NCBI GenBank assembly: GCA_008508345.1
Contig: QNGE01000408.1
Coordinates: forward strand, 233,016 to 297,015
Source of the DNA: Paragonimus westermani
Taxonomy: Eukaryota > Platyhelminthes > Trematoda > Plagiorchiida > Troglotrematidae
DNA: 64,000 bases
Direction of reading: 5' to 3'
Both the position numbers and the translations under genes were made by a program. Under the pieces are notes generated by a model. The model was not told the origin of the DNA, made no database searches, and worked only from the letters and a program-made list of their open reading frames with translations. Positions within the stretch are counted from its first letter, which is position 1. Every line of letters begins with the position of its first letter. This document shows positions 12,201 through 23,701 of the stretch, piece after piece.

Positions 12201-15200
12201 TCTACTAGAGTACTGTTCAGTTTTAAAATGTCGGCAGAGTGGGGGGAGGCGTAGACTTTTAAAATGCATATTTGATCTGAAGAGTTTGACTCACATAACT
12301 GATATGCAGTTTCAGGTTGCTAAGTTGATCTCACAATCCGTCGATTTTCTTGTTCCCTTCTCATTCCAGAAGAAGGTTTGGCATTGCACCTTTAAATAGC
12401 AATTCGTTTGAAGTCTAACGCGTTATAGGAGGTTATATCTGTGTTGAGTTTCAACAATTTGTGGTATATCTTGTGTTCTTTTGGTACTGATGATCTAATT
12501 GGTGTAGCTAATCTTCCGAGAACATATTGCTTCCATCTTCGATGTTTCTACATGACAAATTTGTAAACCCAACAGGCATTCTGCTTTTGTTTCTATGCAC
12601 TTCAATCTCCTAGGTATTGTGCACACATTGAAGCAGATAGGCGGTAAGAGGTAGCAGCTTACTCCTAGGAGTTGTCTAGCTTGACGTAGACAGTGGCTGA
12701 CCAGCAAAAGGCGGTGGTCCTGTTTATTGTTAGAATAAACCGTAACTTACTAGATAATATTAATCAATGTGAGCTTCTTACTCGTGATCTCTATCCCCTT
12801 TGTCTCTTATGTGGCTGAAAACGTTGACGCTGAAGTGACATCCTAAGGGAGCCAATCTAAGAGTAATATGTCGGCACCTAGGGACATTTATTCTTCAAAA
12901 TCCTCGTCTCACTCCGAATGAAATTCTGATAAATATATATCGCCTCTACCCCTATGGTATCGTTGAGTCCAGAATACTTCTTAGTGGAACAAGTAACCCT
13001 TATAGCCCAATACCAAGCTGGTAATGTCTCGCGTTTTGCAAAACTTTCGTCATTGATTTCAAAAACTCAATAAGGCATCAAAACATGAGTATTCAGTACA
13101 TACTAGTGATGCAATATTAAGTCGGCTAGAAGCTCATACAGCAGTTCAATAATTCGCCAAATCATTCGTCCTCACAACGAATTTTTCACTCCTACAGGGA
13201 AAGAAAGACTATCTTAATTCATTAGACAAAGTGAGAGCATTCTGTTCTATAAGAGTCTGGGTTCATTCTTTGTTCCGTGCTTTCACTGCGAAGAGAGTTA
13301 CTGTAGCAGTGGCTTTACACCCTGCACATATCTGGGGCTATTCATCTGACACCCATTACAACTATCGTTGATTGGTCATGACAAAACGCACGACATAGAG
13401 AAAGGTAAGGGAATGATCGTTCACCATTGAAAGTTGTGAGCAAATTTTAATGAAACTGGAGAATATCTGCCAATCCTTACAGTTTTTCTGCTACCTATCT
13501 GAAAGTTGCGAAATCCAACTTGCGAGCGTCTGCCTCGTTTAACCACTAGTATCAACTTGTTAACGTACAGCAATGGAATTGTGCGTATTGGCTGAATGGA
13601 CCAGATACTGGAATGAATTTGTAAACATCATTAAGCCACCGGTTCATGGGACGTCAAGCTCGACTTCCTTAAGACTCACAACTGTCTCCCATTTTTTGCG
13701 CTCAGTTACAGCCTTTAGAAGACTGAGGATTTACAACACGCTGTCCAATGTTTTTGAAAGACAGCTTCAGCTGGATATTCGGTTGTGAAGGGATTGGCAG
13801 ATGTATAGTGCTAACACTTTCTGTGCTCTTTCCTTAAACTGAGGAACTTGACATGTTTACGAAGAAAGTTTTAAACAGCTTTATTACATATATACGGCTA
13901 ACTGAACCATATCAAGAATATAGACTGAATGAACAACGCAGCTGTTTTTAATGCGTAATTTTAGTTCCGTAAGATATGCGTTCACATAGCTAGATCATTA
14001 AAATGTACGACTTTTACCGACTGTACCATGTGTGCTGATGTATCACGAAAGCTCTCATTTAAAGCGGCGATATGTACCGAGTCCAACAACACAACGGATT
14101 AAAAGACGGCCACGGATTAGTAGCGCCTTACCTGCTTTAATTAGAAAAGCTCATGAGCGTCACTTTTTAACTTGGGTGCTCCGTGATAACTGGCGTAAAC
14201 TTTTAAAAACGCTGTTCTGTGTAAAAGTGTAATGCAGTGTCTGGCAAGTGTGCACGTGGATGATCATTTGCCCTTCTAACATAATGCATTAGCATCAGTA
14301 TATATTGTGGATCTTTGCCTTTGGACTTAATTGTATAGAACAACCCAACGACTCACAGCACCATTTCATCAACCTGAGAGCTGACCACATAAAAACGCAT
14401 ATTGCTTCCCAGAACCATCTGCACGAAAAATCACGAAAGTCCAATTCACCATATTCGTATGTGAACAGACTGGCTGGAACTAACAGCAGGAAATTCCCAT
14501 GAAAATTCCCCCTCATCATATCACCTCGTCATTCTGGTCCATATGCACATATTTTTAACCATAGTGTACTGTTTATCAGAATTCATTTAGTGGACTCAGG
14601 AAACTACTTGCTTTCCAGGTATTGAGGTTGAACCAACACTCTGTTGTGACTGATTAAAAAGCCTGTCACCCATTTGAATACAATCTTGTCAAGATATTCT
14701 ATGTCACCCACGTAGATTAAACGATCAAAACAGTCTTATCTTCATACGAAGGTTAATTTCCCTTAGGAGAATCTATCAAGACCTGACAAAAACTCCGAGA
14801 CATCGTTTTTTTGTTTAGTTACCTTGCGTGAAATCTGTTAAGACCATTTGGGCCGTGCTACATTCATTGAAAGCCAAAATTGAATTCAACCGACTCACCG
14901 TCGAATGATTGTCACTGTCTAATTTTTATGCAATGGTGAGAAACTGAAAGCATTTCTCTTTGTAACTTGTTCATTGCGGGGCGGCCTAATTGAATCAGTT
15001 TGATTGCGAACAAAAAGACATCCAGATGTCGCTTGAATTTTGCATTCTAGGCGAATCTTGTGAACAGACGATTGTATGTCGATGTAGTTCAATAAACTGT
15101 CTTAAAACGTCTAAAACCAAAAACCCAAACGAACACTGTAGTGCACTGCATGATTTTGACAGCTCCTTCACTAAAACACAGTCACCAACTACATCGGAAA

Positions 15201-16508
15201 TCGTTCGCTAGTTGGATGCCTGATTAGCTACAGAGTGACGCATATTAAATAAGAAGGCGCAAAAAATCGTCGCTTGTTTTTTAAGATATTTCTAAATAAT
15301 TACTGACTTCGTGGGAAAAACTTTTGAAAAAGATAGTGAAAAACTTTACAACACAGCAGCCAAAGAGAATGAAACTCAACACTAGATCGCCGTTTTTCAA
15401 TAAGAACTCTGTCGTTACTGCGCTATTTGAGGGGCGCTTTATACTTCAACAACTCACCAATTTGGAAACACAAATCAGAAGATGAATACTGTGGAATGAA
15501 TTTTCTAACATCCTTTCCAGCACTAGTAAGCCAGCCGCAAACTTACCTTCCTAACGAATTCACTTGTTTTGAATTGAGAACAGGACATAGGCAACTGAGG
15601 TCTACGTAACAATTTTGAACCTGTACTGAAAGACACTACCGGTGGTCTACCCAAAAGTTTGTGTGACATTCAAAACTTTTTTCTCAACGAGAGTACAAGT
15701 GAACCATGTGAGACCTAATGTTTCGAATCAGTCTCTTGAATATGTATGTCTTCTCAAGAAATGGCCTAAGAGCAAAATATTTACAAGTTCGTGTTGTGCG
15801 ATAAAGGGTAATTCTACAATTCTAAGACACATAGGACATGGAAAATTGAGCAATCATTATCCAGACTCGAAAGTCAGAATAAAGGGTAGTAAAATTACGT
15901 GGAGCAGTGTTAGACTACACACTGTTGCAAGTGAAACGATGGTACGCCAAAATTGTATGCTGAACAATATCGATTAGTGATCGAACAATCCGTAAGGTCA
16001 GAGATGGACAGCAATTTAAAGATGTGGCTTAAACATGATGTGTCCACTATTCCAACACTTTGGCAAGGGTTGACACTTTTTCGGTTAATGTTCAGTTGAT
16101 AACCAATATTACAGCTCCTTTATTTTCGCTGGCCTTAGGATCCACCTGAATCCATGACACCTGATTTTATTTTATGAGGCTTATAAATTATTGTGTATAT
16201 CTGAACCAATCATATTCAGTTTGGCAGCTAACAGTTGACCTGATGTTCAAGATTTAAGTGTTAGGACTTGAACTCACAACAAACAAAGGAAAATGCTGCT
16301 ACCTGGTTGAAATCTGAAGCTGCTCTCATTAGCAGCACCTTGTTATTCCGTGATAAATAGATGGAGGTATTAGCATAGAATAAGCCTGCTGAAAAATCTT
16401 TTTCATTATTAATTTCTCTTGTATTCAAATTGGCACACACAACCAGTGAAAGCGGGATGTCAAAGGGTCACACAAGCAGTCATGCAGATCACATTTAAGG
16501 TGCATACA
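9288..16508. other. Gene-free stretch
   Basis: The longest frames are 9455-9766 (-, 103 codons) and 15642-15977 (+, 111 codons). Both lengths are expected by chance here and neither shows a recognised motif. I see nothing else that I can support in this 7 kb. Confidence 0.45.
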
Positions 16509-16610
16509 GGATCGGTAGTGTAGTGCGGCGGTTCACATTATAGAGTATACGAACCGGAGCTTGGTTGAACAAAATGAATTGCTAAAGGCAATCAGTAAAC
16601 ACAATCGAAC
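16509..16610 (+). repeat. tRNA-like short repeat (SINE candidate), copy 1
   Basis: The sequence has an A-box-like start (GGTAGTGTAGTGCGG, from about 16514) and a degenerate B-box-like GGTTGAAC (about 16563-16570), in the order and spacing of a tRNA-derived promoter. A tail resembling AATTGCTAAAGGCAATCAGT follows. A related but diverged copy with a matching head and tail is at 36056-36147. It is too degenerate to be a functional tRNA gene. Confidence 0.35.
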
Positions 16611-16659
16611 TGGGGACTAAGGCATTACCAGAACGAGGCACATAAAGAGTAATCTGATG

Positions 16660-18420
16660 AATATCATTTAAAAAATGCATGAAAATATTTTAACACAATT
16701 TTTCTCACCGAAGAAAATGACTGCGTGGCTTCGAGGCACCGTACGAATACGATGTAAAGTTTCTAAACGATAGACACCTTACAGAATGGCTCATTTGTTT
16801 GTAAGTGTGATATGTTTCATCCATGAGATAGTTCAGAAGAGTCGGACAATTAAGTACAATTAATACGGTTCTATCATACGTTTTGCAAATAGATCATCAG
16901 TCTTTTCTCCGCAAAAGTCATGTTCAGAGGGAGTAATACTGGATATCTTTTGTAGGTGCAACTTTCATCTCTAACCAATCTTGATACACAATCGCGTGCT
17001 GATTATCTAAAGGTTTACATCGAGCATTTGAATCGTTCTTATAAATGAGATCAATTTCAGATTAGACAATGAATCCACTTGAGCAACTGAAATTGAATTT
17101 GGTGTCACATTACAAAAATGTGCAGCTGAAATGCACAATGAGAAAACAGTTGGATATGCCAGTTTTCAAGTGACCATTCAGACCGGTACTGACGTGATGA
17201 AGGCGGTTTCACAACAGACCGACAAAACTAATCTATTCCTTCCATTACACATGATGTTAACTGAGGTTCTTAATATTTTACCAAAAACTTGCAACAGTCC
17301 TGTTACCAGAAAACCAGACGATCTTTGAGTACGATATATAATACTGTAGTAAACTATTCCGGGATATGATAATTTGATTCAACCGAGAGACCGCATCGAA
17401 AAAATCGATGAAGCCTTTATGATAAACAATTTAGTTTCACATTTCTATTGCAGTAAACAACAATTCAGCTACCTTTCCCAGGTGTAGTTTTTATTTACGA
17501 AACAAACGACAGACTTGATTTACTGTCTCTGTCAAAATCAATGAGTCGTAATGAGGTTTGGAGCCATAGCGGTAAATTTGACACAATATCGGATCAGGAG
17601 CCAAATGTGGTAGCCGACCGTTACAGAGATATAAAGTTGATCACATGATACAGAAACTGACGGTTCAAGTACAGATGACCAGATGGGAGTTTCTAGGAGG
17701 TCTTTCTCTTTACGTTTGACACAGCAAGTCCCTCCAATCTGAGAGCTAATGAACAAGATGTTTGATGGTTTTTTATTGCTGCCCGTCAGATCAGCATACA
17801 CCTATCATTCAAAATATTAAAACAGACCTCGAGACTTTTACTGTGAGGAAATCAGGGCAGGAGAATGACACTTGATCGTCTAGAAGATGAACGGAATCTT
17901 CAACATTATGCATGACGAATTATCGAGGTTGCCACCTCTGAACAAAATCTTTCTGGAAACCGATTTCGTTCATTCTGCGGCTGATTTTTCTTAAATGACT
18001 CAACATACAGCTGAATTTTAGTGATATTCATATTCTATTTCTCCCGTATAACCCCACACTGTATTACAGATATTCCTTGTTCATTTCAATGGAGATTATT
18101 TTACTTTTTATGTTAGTGATGTTGTGCACATTGGGCGAACTACAGTTAGGGCGGGTTTTTGCGCAACGTTGTACCATGTAATTTTTGGATCATTTTAGTA
18201 TCTATTCAAGGTGTTCATGATTTCTGTGAAGTGATGACCACCGTCTGCCACAGCGAGACTGGACTTTGACTGCTTGCTCGTCTCGATGACCTACTGAACT
18301 AAACCGGACGGTGTAGTGACCACACGAACAGAGTTGCTCATAGCATATAGGCCAGTATGTAGAGATCTGACAAACCACAGTCTCCTGGTCCTCTTGGTTA
18401 GGTGTTGAAAGAAGGTTGAC
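16660..18420. other. Gene-free stretch
   Basis: Only short frames, nothing recognised. Confidence 0.45.
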
Positions 18421-18828
18421 ATCATTGTCCCGAAAAACGTACTAGTTCTGGTAAAATGCTACCCACCTGCTGGCTTGCGGCACAGGCTTTTGAGCCAAGG
18501 GCGTTGGTTGGAACCCTAATCGTTCCTCCGTCTAGTTGTGGGCGTCCTGGCATTTTCTCAGCCCATATATAACCATGAATACTCATAACGCTTAATTCCA
18601 TACTGCATCGGCCCTCTCGCAGTATAAGCCGCGTCGCTCTCCCTGCTGCATACAGCAGGATGGATAGGCGAACACATGTCACTGCTGACCCTCTCAGCCC
18701 CCATTTCTGTTAATTACTCCACAGGTCCCACAACAGATATAGCTAATCATAGTTACATTGGGTCGGTAAGCTCTATTTCTTGCCATTCATCTATAAACCT
18801 CCCTCGTCCATTGCTTAGACCTAGAATA

Positions 18829-19352
18829 CGAATTAACGAACTTACCTTAGACGTTTGTACTCTAGAAGAGATAGGTCAACAGGCCGATCCCGCACGACCA
18901 TTACACTTCATAAATGTCGTCGTATGTTGTGTCTTGGAGACTAGAATCCAGGACAGTAATCACCGAATGAAAATAACGACACATTCGATATCTACGCCAT
19001 ACTGATTGTACACTTCGGGTGACTCCATGACCGCTTGGTAGGTTCTGTTGAGGCCAGCTCTAGACGCAAGACTTTCAAAAATCTATTCGTTGTGTCTGCT
19101 TACGCTCCTAATGGCTTTAGTAACGTCGGCGTCAGGGACACGTTTTACACTGATCTGGCAGCTCTCCTTCGGTTGAAGTGTGGTTATAATACAGTTATTC
19201 CGGGAGGGGATATGAATGCGCAGGTAGGGCGTCTTGATGAGGCCGAATGTAGTCTAGATGACAGGTTTGGGATAGTATCACATCGGTCAAATAACGGCGG
19301 GCAATTTTTGCAGCTGTGCGCTATTTTTCATAGTTATTTTAGCTATTTTTAG
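18829..19352 (+). pseudogene. LINE AP-type endonuclease (broken)
   Basis: Frame 18676-19005 has 'LTLDV.TLEEIGQQ' and 'CVLETRIQD', matching the N-terminal strand and the catalytic-glutamate region of APE-like LINE endonucleases. Frame 19035-19352 has 'VVSAYAPNG' and 'GGDMNAQVGRL', the conserved SAYAP and GDxNA metal-site motifs. A frameshift lies between them. A third frame at about 19390-19560 continues with 'ALSQIDRIAISY.WRGS', but where the family has the active-site SDH it reads like SNR, so the catalytic histidine appears lost. In intact elements this domain nicks target DNA to prime reverse transcription. Confidence 0.8.
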
Positions 19353-20344
19353 CCTGCATTGTTTTTAGGCATCGTACACATCATTGTTATACTTGGCGCC
19401 CAACTCCGAGTCAGGCCTTGTCTCAGATAGACCGCATAGCCATTAGTTATGGGTGGCGGGGTTCCATTCAAGACTGATGTTCCTATTAGAGCATATACTT
19501 GGAGTCAAATCGTGCGTTGTTATGTTGTTCCGCTCTTACTTTTGCTGAGCAAGGATCCTACCAGCAGCAACGGCTGGCTGTTGCATCGGTAAAACAAGTA
19601 CCAAACCAGCTTAGAAATCAAGCTTAGTAGTTCTCATTCCAAAGATCCTGAAAGCTGTTGGACTGAAATTTCACAACCCATCAGGGAAGTAGGCACTGTA
19701 GCATGCAGCACTGAGGTACATGGGTTGAATAAACACTGAATCTCGGAGAAATCCTTGGAGTTGTTGGGAGCCAGACGGAAGATTCCTGCTGGTAGTTCAC
19801 ATAACAGTTCCAGAACAGATATCCGTAGAAAACTGAAACTCAGCCTAAAGGCTGATCGTGAGGCTTGGTTAGTGGGAAACGTGGAGGAAGTGAAAACCAC
19901 TTTTGCTTGAAGGAACAATGGCAAACTCTTCACGCTGATTTGTGCCACTGGTCCCAGGCAACTGTCGTTTAGTGAAGCTATCAACGAGAGAGATGGTGCA
20001 CTCATGTATAATAAATCCAGAAGGTTAGGGCGGTGGACAAAATTACTAGAGGATCAATTTGGGTATCCTCCTGCTTTGACTGTGTTGCTTCCACATACCT
20101 GTAATGTAAAACCCCGGTCGGTATAACTGGAACCACCTGTTGAGACTGAGGTCCGCAACTCCACCTGGGCTCTCAAACCTAATAGGGCTGCAGGTCCTGA
20201 TAATCTCGTACCGGCATATTCCAAAGAAGGTTTTGACTAATTTATTCCAATTTGTGTGGACGACGGAAACCATCCGTCCATACTGGGGTCACAGGATGAG
20301 AGTTCCTATGTTCAAGAAATGTATCAGAGATTCTTACGAAAACC

Positions 20345-20989
20345 ATGAGTATTAGTTTGTTCTCAGTCATTTCTAGGGTTGTGGCATCCATTGTGCTTCG
20401 TCGACTCACTGCAGTTCGGGAGATGAACATTAAAGGTGAAAATGCAGAATGTCGCCTTGAACGGGGATGTGTAGAACACATTTTTAGTCTGCGTCAAATT
20501 CTGGAGCAGCGTCATGCATACCGCCGACCAACAGTGGCCGTATTTCTCGATTTTGAAGATGCTTTCGATTTTGTGGATCGGTCTACACTTTGACAGTCGC
20601 TTGAACGTAGAGGTGAGCCGGACGACTATGGGATCATGCTGTTGGCGCTTTATTCCCATACTTCAGCCCACATTAGGGCTTACGATGAACTGTCTGACAG
20701 TTTAAGCACCTTGAACGACGTACGTCAAGGCTATCCATTTTCACCATTTTTGTTCAATTTTGTGATGGACGATATAATGGAGATTTGTCTCCGGCAGTCA
20801 CACGATGCCGAAGTGAACCACCTACCATTTGGAAGACTGACTGATCTTGTTTATGCTGATGACAAATTGTTGCTGTTTGTTACTTTTCAGCTAGCACAAA
20901 CAACGGTAGACCCTGTTTGGCATTCTGCTAAGTACTTTGGAATGCGCATTGCAGTTTCAAGATGCAGTGTTTCTGGAAGATTACTGTGA
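20345..20989 (+). pseudogene. LINE reverse transcriptase (broken)
   Basis: Frame 20345-20593 carries RT motifs 1-A: 'SVISRVVASIVLRRL', 'LERGCVEHIFSLRQ.LEQR' and motif A 'VFLDFEDAFDFVD', with its catalytic Asp. It then ends at a stop. Frame 20636-20989 resumes with 'VRQGYPFSPFLFNF' (motif B) and 'YADD' (20852-20863, motif C). Both catalytic aspartate motifs survive, but the two halves are in different frames, so no continuous enzyme can be made. Confidence 0.85.
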
Positions 20990-21172
20990 TTACGTAGATT
21001 CAGTGTTAGACAGTGAAGTTAGGCAATGAGGTTGTTGATCGGTTTGTATACCTGGTAAGCTGCAGCAGCGGCAGCAGTGGAGGTATAGGGAATGAGAGAA
21101 ATGAGTGTGTCTGAAGCTTCGGGGGTGTCTGCTAATCTGCAGAATCTCTGACGATAGAGAGTTATCTCTCCG

Positions 21173-21697
21173 ATGCTCAACGCTCGCGTGTATCAGACAA
21201 CAGTGAGGGATGTATCACTTTATGGCAGTGAAACTTGGCTGCTCAGAGTAGACGACATGAACCACATTCAGGTATTTGACCACCGATTTCTGCGTTCGAT
21301 TGCTCATATCGGGTGGCACCAGCGAGTAGTTAACGAGAAAGTTGGGAAACGGGTGTTTGTTACTGATTGCCAAGCGAGTGTTTTCGTTTACTCCTTACGT
21401 CTGCACAGATTTAGGTGGTTGGGTCATGTATTAAGAATGCCGGCTAACCGCCTACCACACCCAGCACTCTTTGCTGACACTGTGTTCGACTGGGGCAACG
21501 TGCGAGGCGTACACATGATGACCTGGCGTAGAGAAGTGAAATCGTTCACGAAGGGGTTGGCCACTTTAGACCGTGATCGTCTCGCAGGCTGGGGAGCTCG
21601 TGACTCCCAAAGTCGGTGGCTGGAGACGTTAGGTGGGATCTTGGTTAATCGTGTTCAGTGGCGTAATGTTGTCGTTTGTACAAACTGCGCGCATTAA
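21173..21697 (+). pseudogene. LINE C-terminal domain
   Basis: A single open frame of 174 codons contains 'LYGSETWLLRVDD', 'FDHRFLRSIAHIGW', 'RLHRFRWLGHVLRMP' and 'RLAGWGARDSQSRWLETL'. These blocks form the C-terminal region after the RT in RTE-type LINE proteins of flatworms, ending in a TAA at 21695-21697. Its biochemical role is not established. It is the best preserved part of this copy, although it is cut off from the RT by a frame break at about 20990-21170. Confidence 0.8.
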
Positions 21698-21990
21698 CTG
21701 ATGCGGGACGGTGAAAGCCGTAGAAAAGCTGACTTGCTGATGACGCCTTATTTTCGCTTACAGCTCGGTTGTGTGTTTGCAAGGTGTGAGAATCTTGACG
21801 TTGAATGTCTGATTCTAGACGTAGTTATGTTTATTAATTAGGTTCTTTCCCACCCTGTTCTTTTCCCCCCTCTTTTCCTACACAGGGTTTGCATTTGTTC
21901 TTCTTCATAGTTGTGTGACAGTTAAGCACCAGGGGCTCACATTGATGTATTAATGTCTGTGATAACGATGATGACCATTGTGGTTTCCAA

Positions 21991-23543
21991 ACCGGTTTCT
22001 GTGCCTGTCTAAACTGTAGTAGCTGAAAACTGTCACCTGTCCAATGTTAAAATGTTAGTTTATCTTCTTTGGGTAACCGGTTTTCCCAGGAAGCAAAAAC
22101 AGGGAGGTTAGTATGCGGGATGGTTTGTCACAGCTAAAGGTTCGCAGAATTAGTAATATCCATCTAAACTATTTTTCCGTCCTAACGGTTTGGCGCCGCT
22201 TCAACGATTCACTGTAGTAATTTGGTCTGCCGTATTGTGAACTGCACACAGCGGAGAAACTTCAGTGTGTGAAAATCAATTAGTTAGCTACGAAGCTCCA
22301 CATATCCTACACTGGTCGTTAAAGAAATGGACAGTAATAAATATGTGTTAATCAGTGCCAGTGACACACCGCGAAAAGTCATGAACTTTCACGTCTAGAC
22401 ACTAGTGCTTGCTGACATATTTTAGGCGGGAGTATAAGATTTACAGGCAGTTCTTCTGAATAGTCATCATCTATCTACTTCCCTATCCAATGAAAATGTT
22501 GAAGGCCAACTGTACTACTGGTGAGGCGAGTGATTTAGTTAATTCGCCGTCGGTTCTCCACTAGAAGTGAGTAAATTCAAATGTTCACTCATAGATGCGT
22601 TCAACTAAGAGTAGTTTTGGCCCGAATTTCCACCAGTAAGATAAAGCATTTAATTTATCGATATGAAACCTTGTTCCAAAAATGACAGGTAAAGTCCACA
22701 TTCACATTAAAGCAATCAAAGGGGTTTCACACTGATATAGGGTGATGGTTAGGTGAACTCAGGAAAGTACATGGTAACCATTTTTGCTAAACAGCTTGCC
22801 TCCATCATCTTGGGTGCGCAGGGTATGAACAAGGTTGAAAATAAATCAAGGAAATGAAGGGTTTGTAAGGTTTTTTTTATTTCCGTCGTAAATCCTTAAT
22901 GCACAAGGAAACTGGTTGTCATTTTGCCGCTTTCGAATTCTGCCAGAGGTAGAATGCAAACAATAATGACCTGCGAAACGGTTTCTTAATTTTTTAATTT
23001 GACCGAAATTTAAATAGATAATTTGACAAAAGAGACGTAGATGATCACTTAGGAGTGAGTAAACTGAAATGAAATTTGACCCTCTGATTACGTTCTGAAT
23101 CTACCGCGTTAGTTTATTTATGGAGTGAAATTTATATGAAAATGTTTACATGTTCCAAGAATACTCCGACCGTTTTGTGTAGTACGCAGTGGCTTAGTTA
23201 TTTTTAATGGTAATTGTATAATTGTTGGACAGCTTAGTTGTCCTGATCATCAGAAAACGCTAAAAAAACAAAACGTGACGAAAAACATCATATTGAGAGT
23301 ATCGCGTTTTAAATGTTAGGTTATTGCAAGAACATTCTGGATAGGGATTTTCTAAAAGTCATGCAACAGAGGCAACGCAGTTAACCGTTGTATTACAAGA
23401 CTCCAACGGTCACAAATATTGACTCTCAGTTAACTTAGTCGGTTCGGACAAACTCCTTCTAAATAATGATCAACTATAACGTGTTTTTCTCGTGCGTTCC
23501 ATTATCTGCAATTAATTCCGTATTATACAAACAATACTTCGGT
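21991..23543. other. Gene-free stretch
   Basis: AT-rich, with frames shorter than 60 residues. Nothing recognised. Confidence 0.45.
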
Positions 23544-23620
23544 TTGATATACAGATTGGGAATAACACAACGTTTCGAGCAAGTTGTAATACGTTGTGTT
23601 ATTCCCAATCTGTATATCAA
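23544..23620. repeat. Perfect 30-bp inverted repeat (hairpin)
   Basis: Arms 23544-23573 and 23591-23620 are exact reverse complements, with a 17-nt loop. Read on the minus strand, the loop-proximal part gives CGAAACGTTGTGTTATTCCC. A 13-bp direct repeat AATACTTCGGTTT lies at 23533-23545 and again at 23689-23701, bracketing the hairpin. A further CGAAACGTT occurs at about 23730. Short open frames on both strands here are by-products of the palindrome. Origin unknown; the GAAACGTT box recalls the hairpin at 56.3 kb. Confidence 0.9.
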
Positions 23621-23701
23621 TAACATGTTAAACACGACGCCCAAACTATTCAACTTCATTCGTACTACATTTGGTGCGGATATCTTATAATACTTCGGTT
23701 T

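Larger units (their letters stand above)
18440..21990 (+). mobile_element. Decayed non-LTR retrotransposon (RTE-like LINE)
   Basis: On the plus strand the blocks come in the order AP endonuclease (18829-19500), RT (about 20100-20890), and a C-terminal domain (21173-21697). They form one LINE polyprotein of the type common in trematode genomes. I call it RTE-like because there is no sign of an ORF1 or a poly(A) tail. The blocks lie in at least four frames, with stops between them. A GC-richer 5' leader seems to begin near 18440-18480. The 3' end is uncertain: after the last stop comes about 0.3 kb of noncoding sequence ending near a GATAACGATGATGACC-like run at about 21960-21977. The insertion is old and inactive. 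Confidence 0.85.

Noticed and set aside
16509..16610. Functional tRNA gene
   Set aside because: The A and B boxes are degenerate and I cannot fold a clean cloverleaf. A related diverged copy elsewhere points to a SINE.
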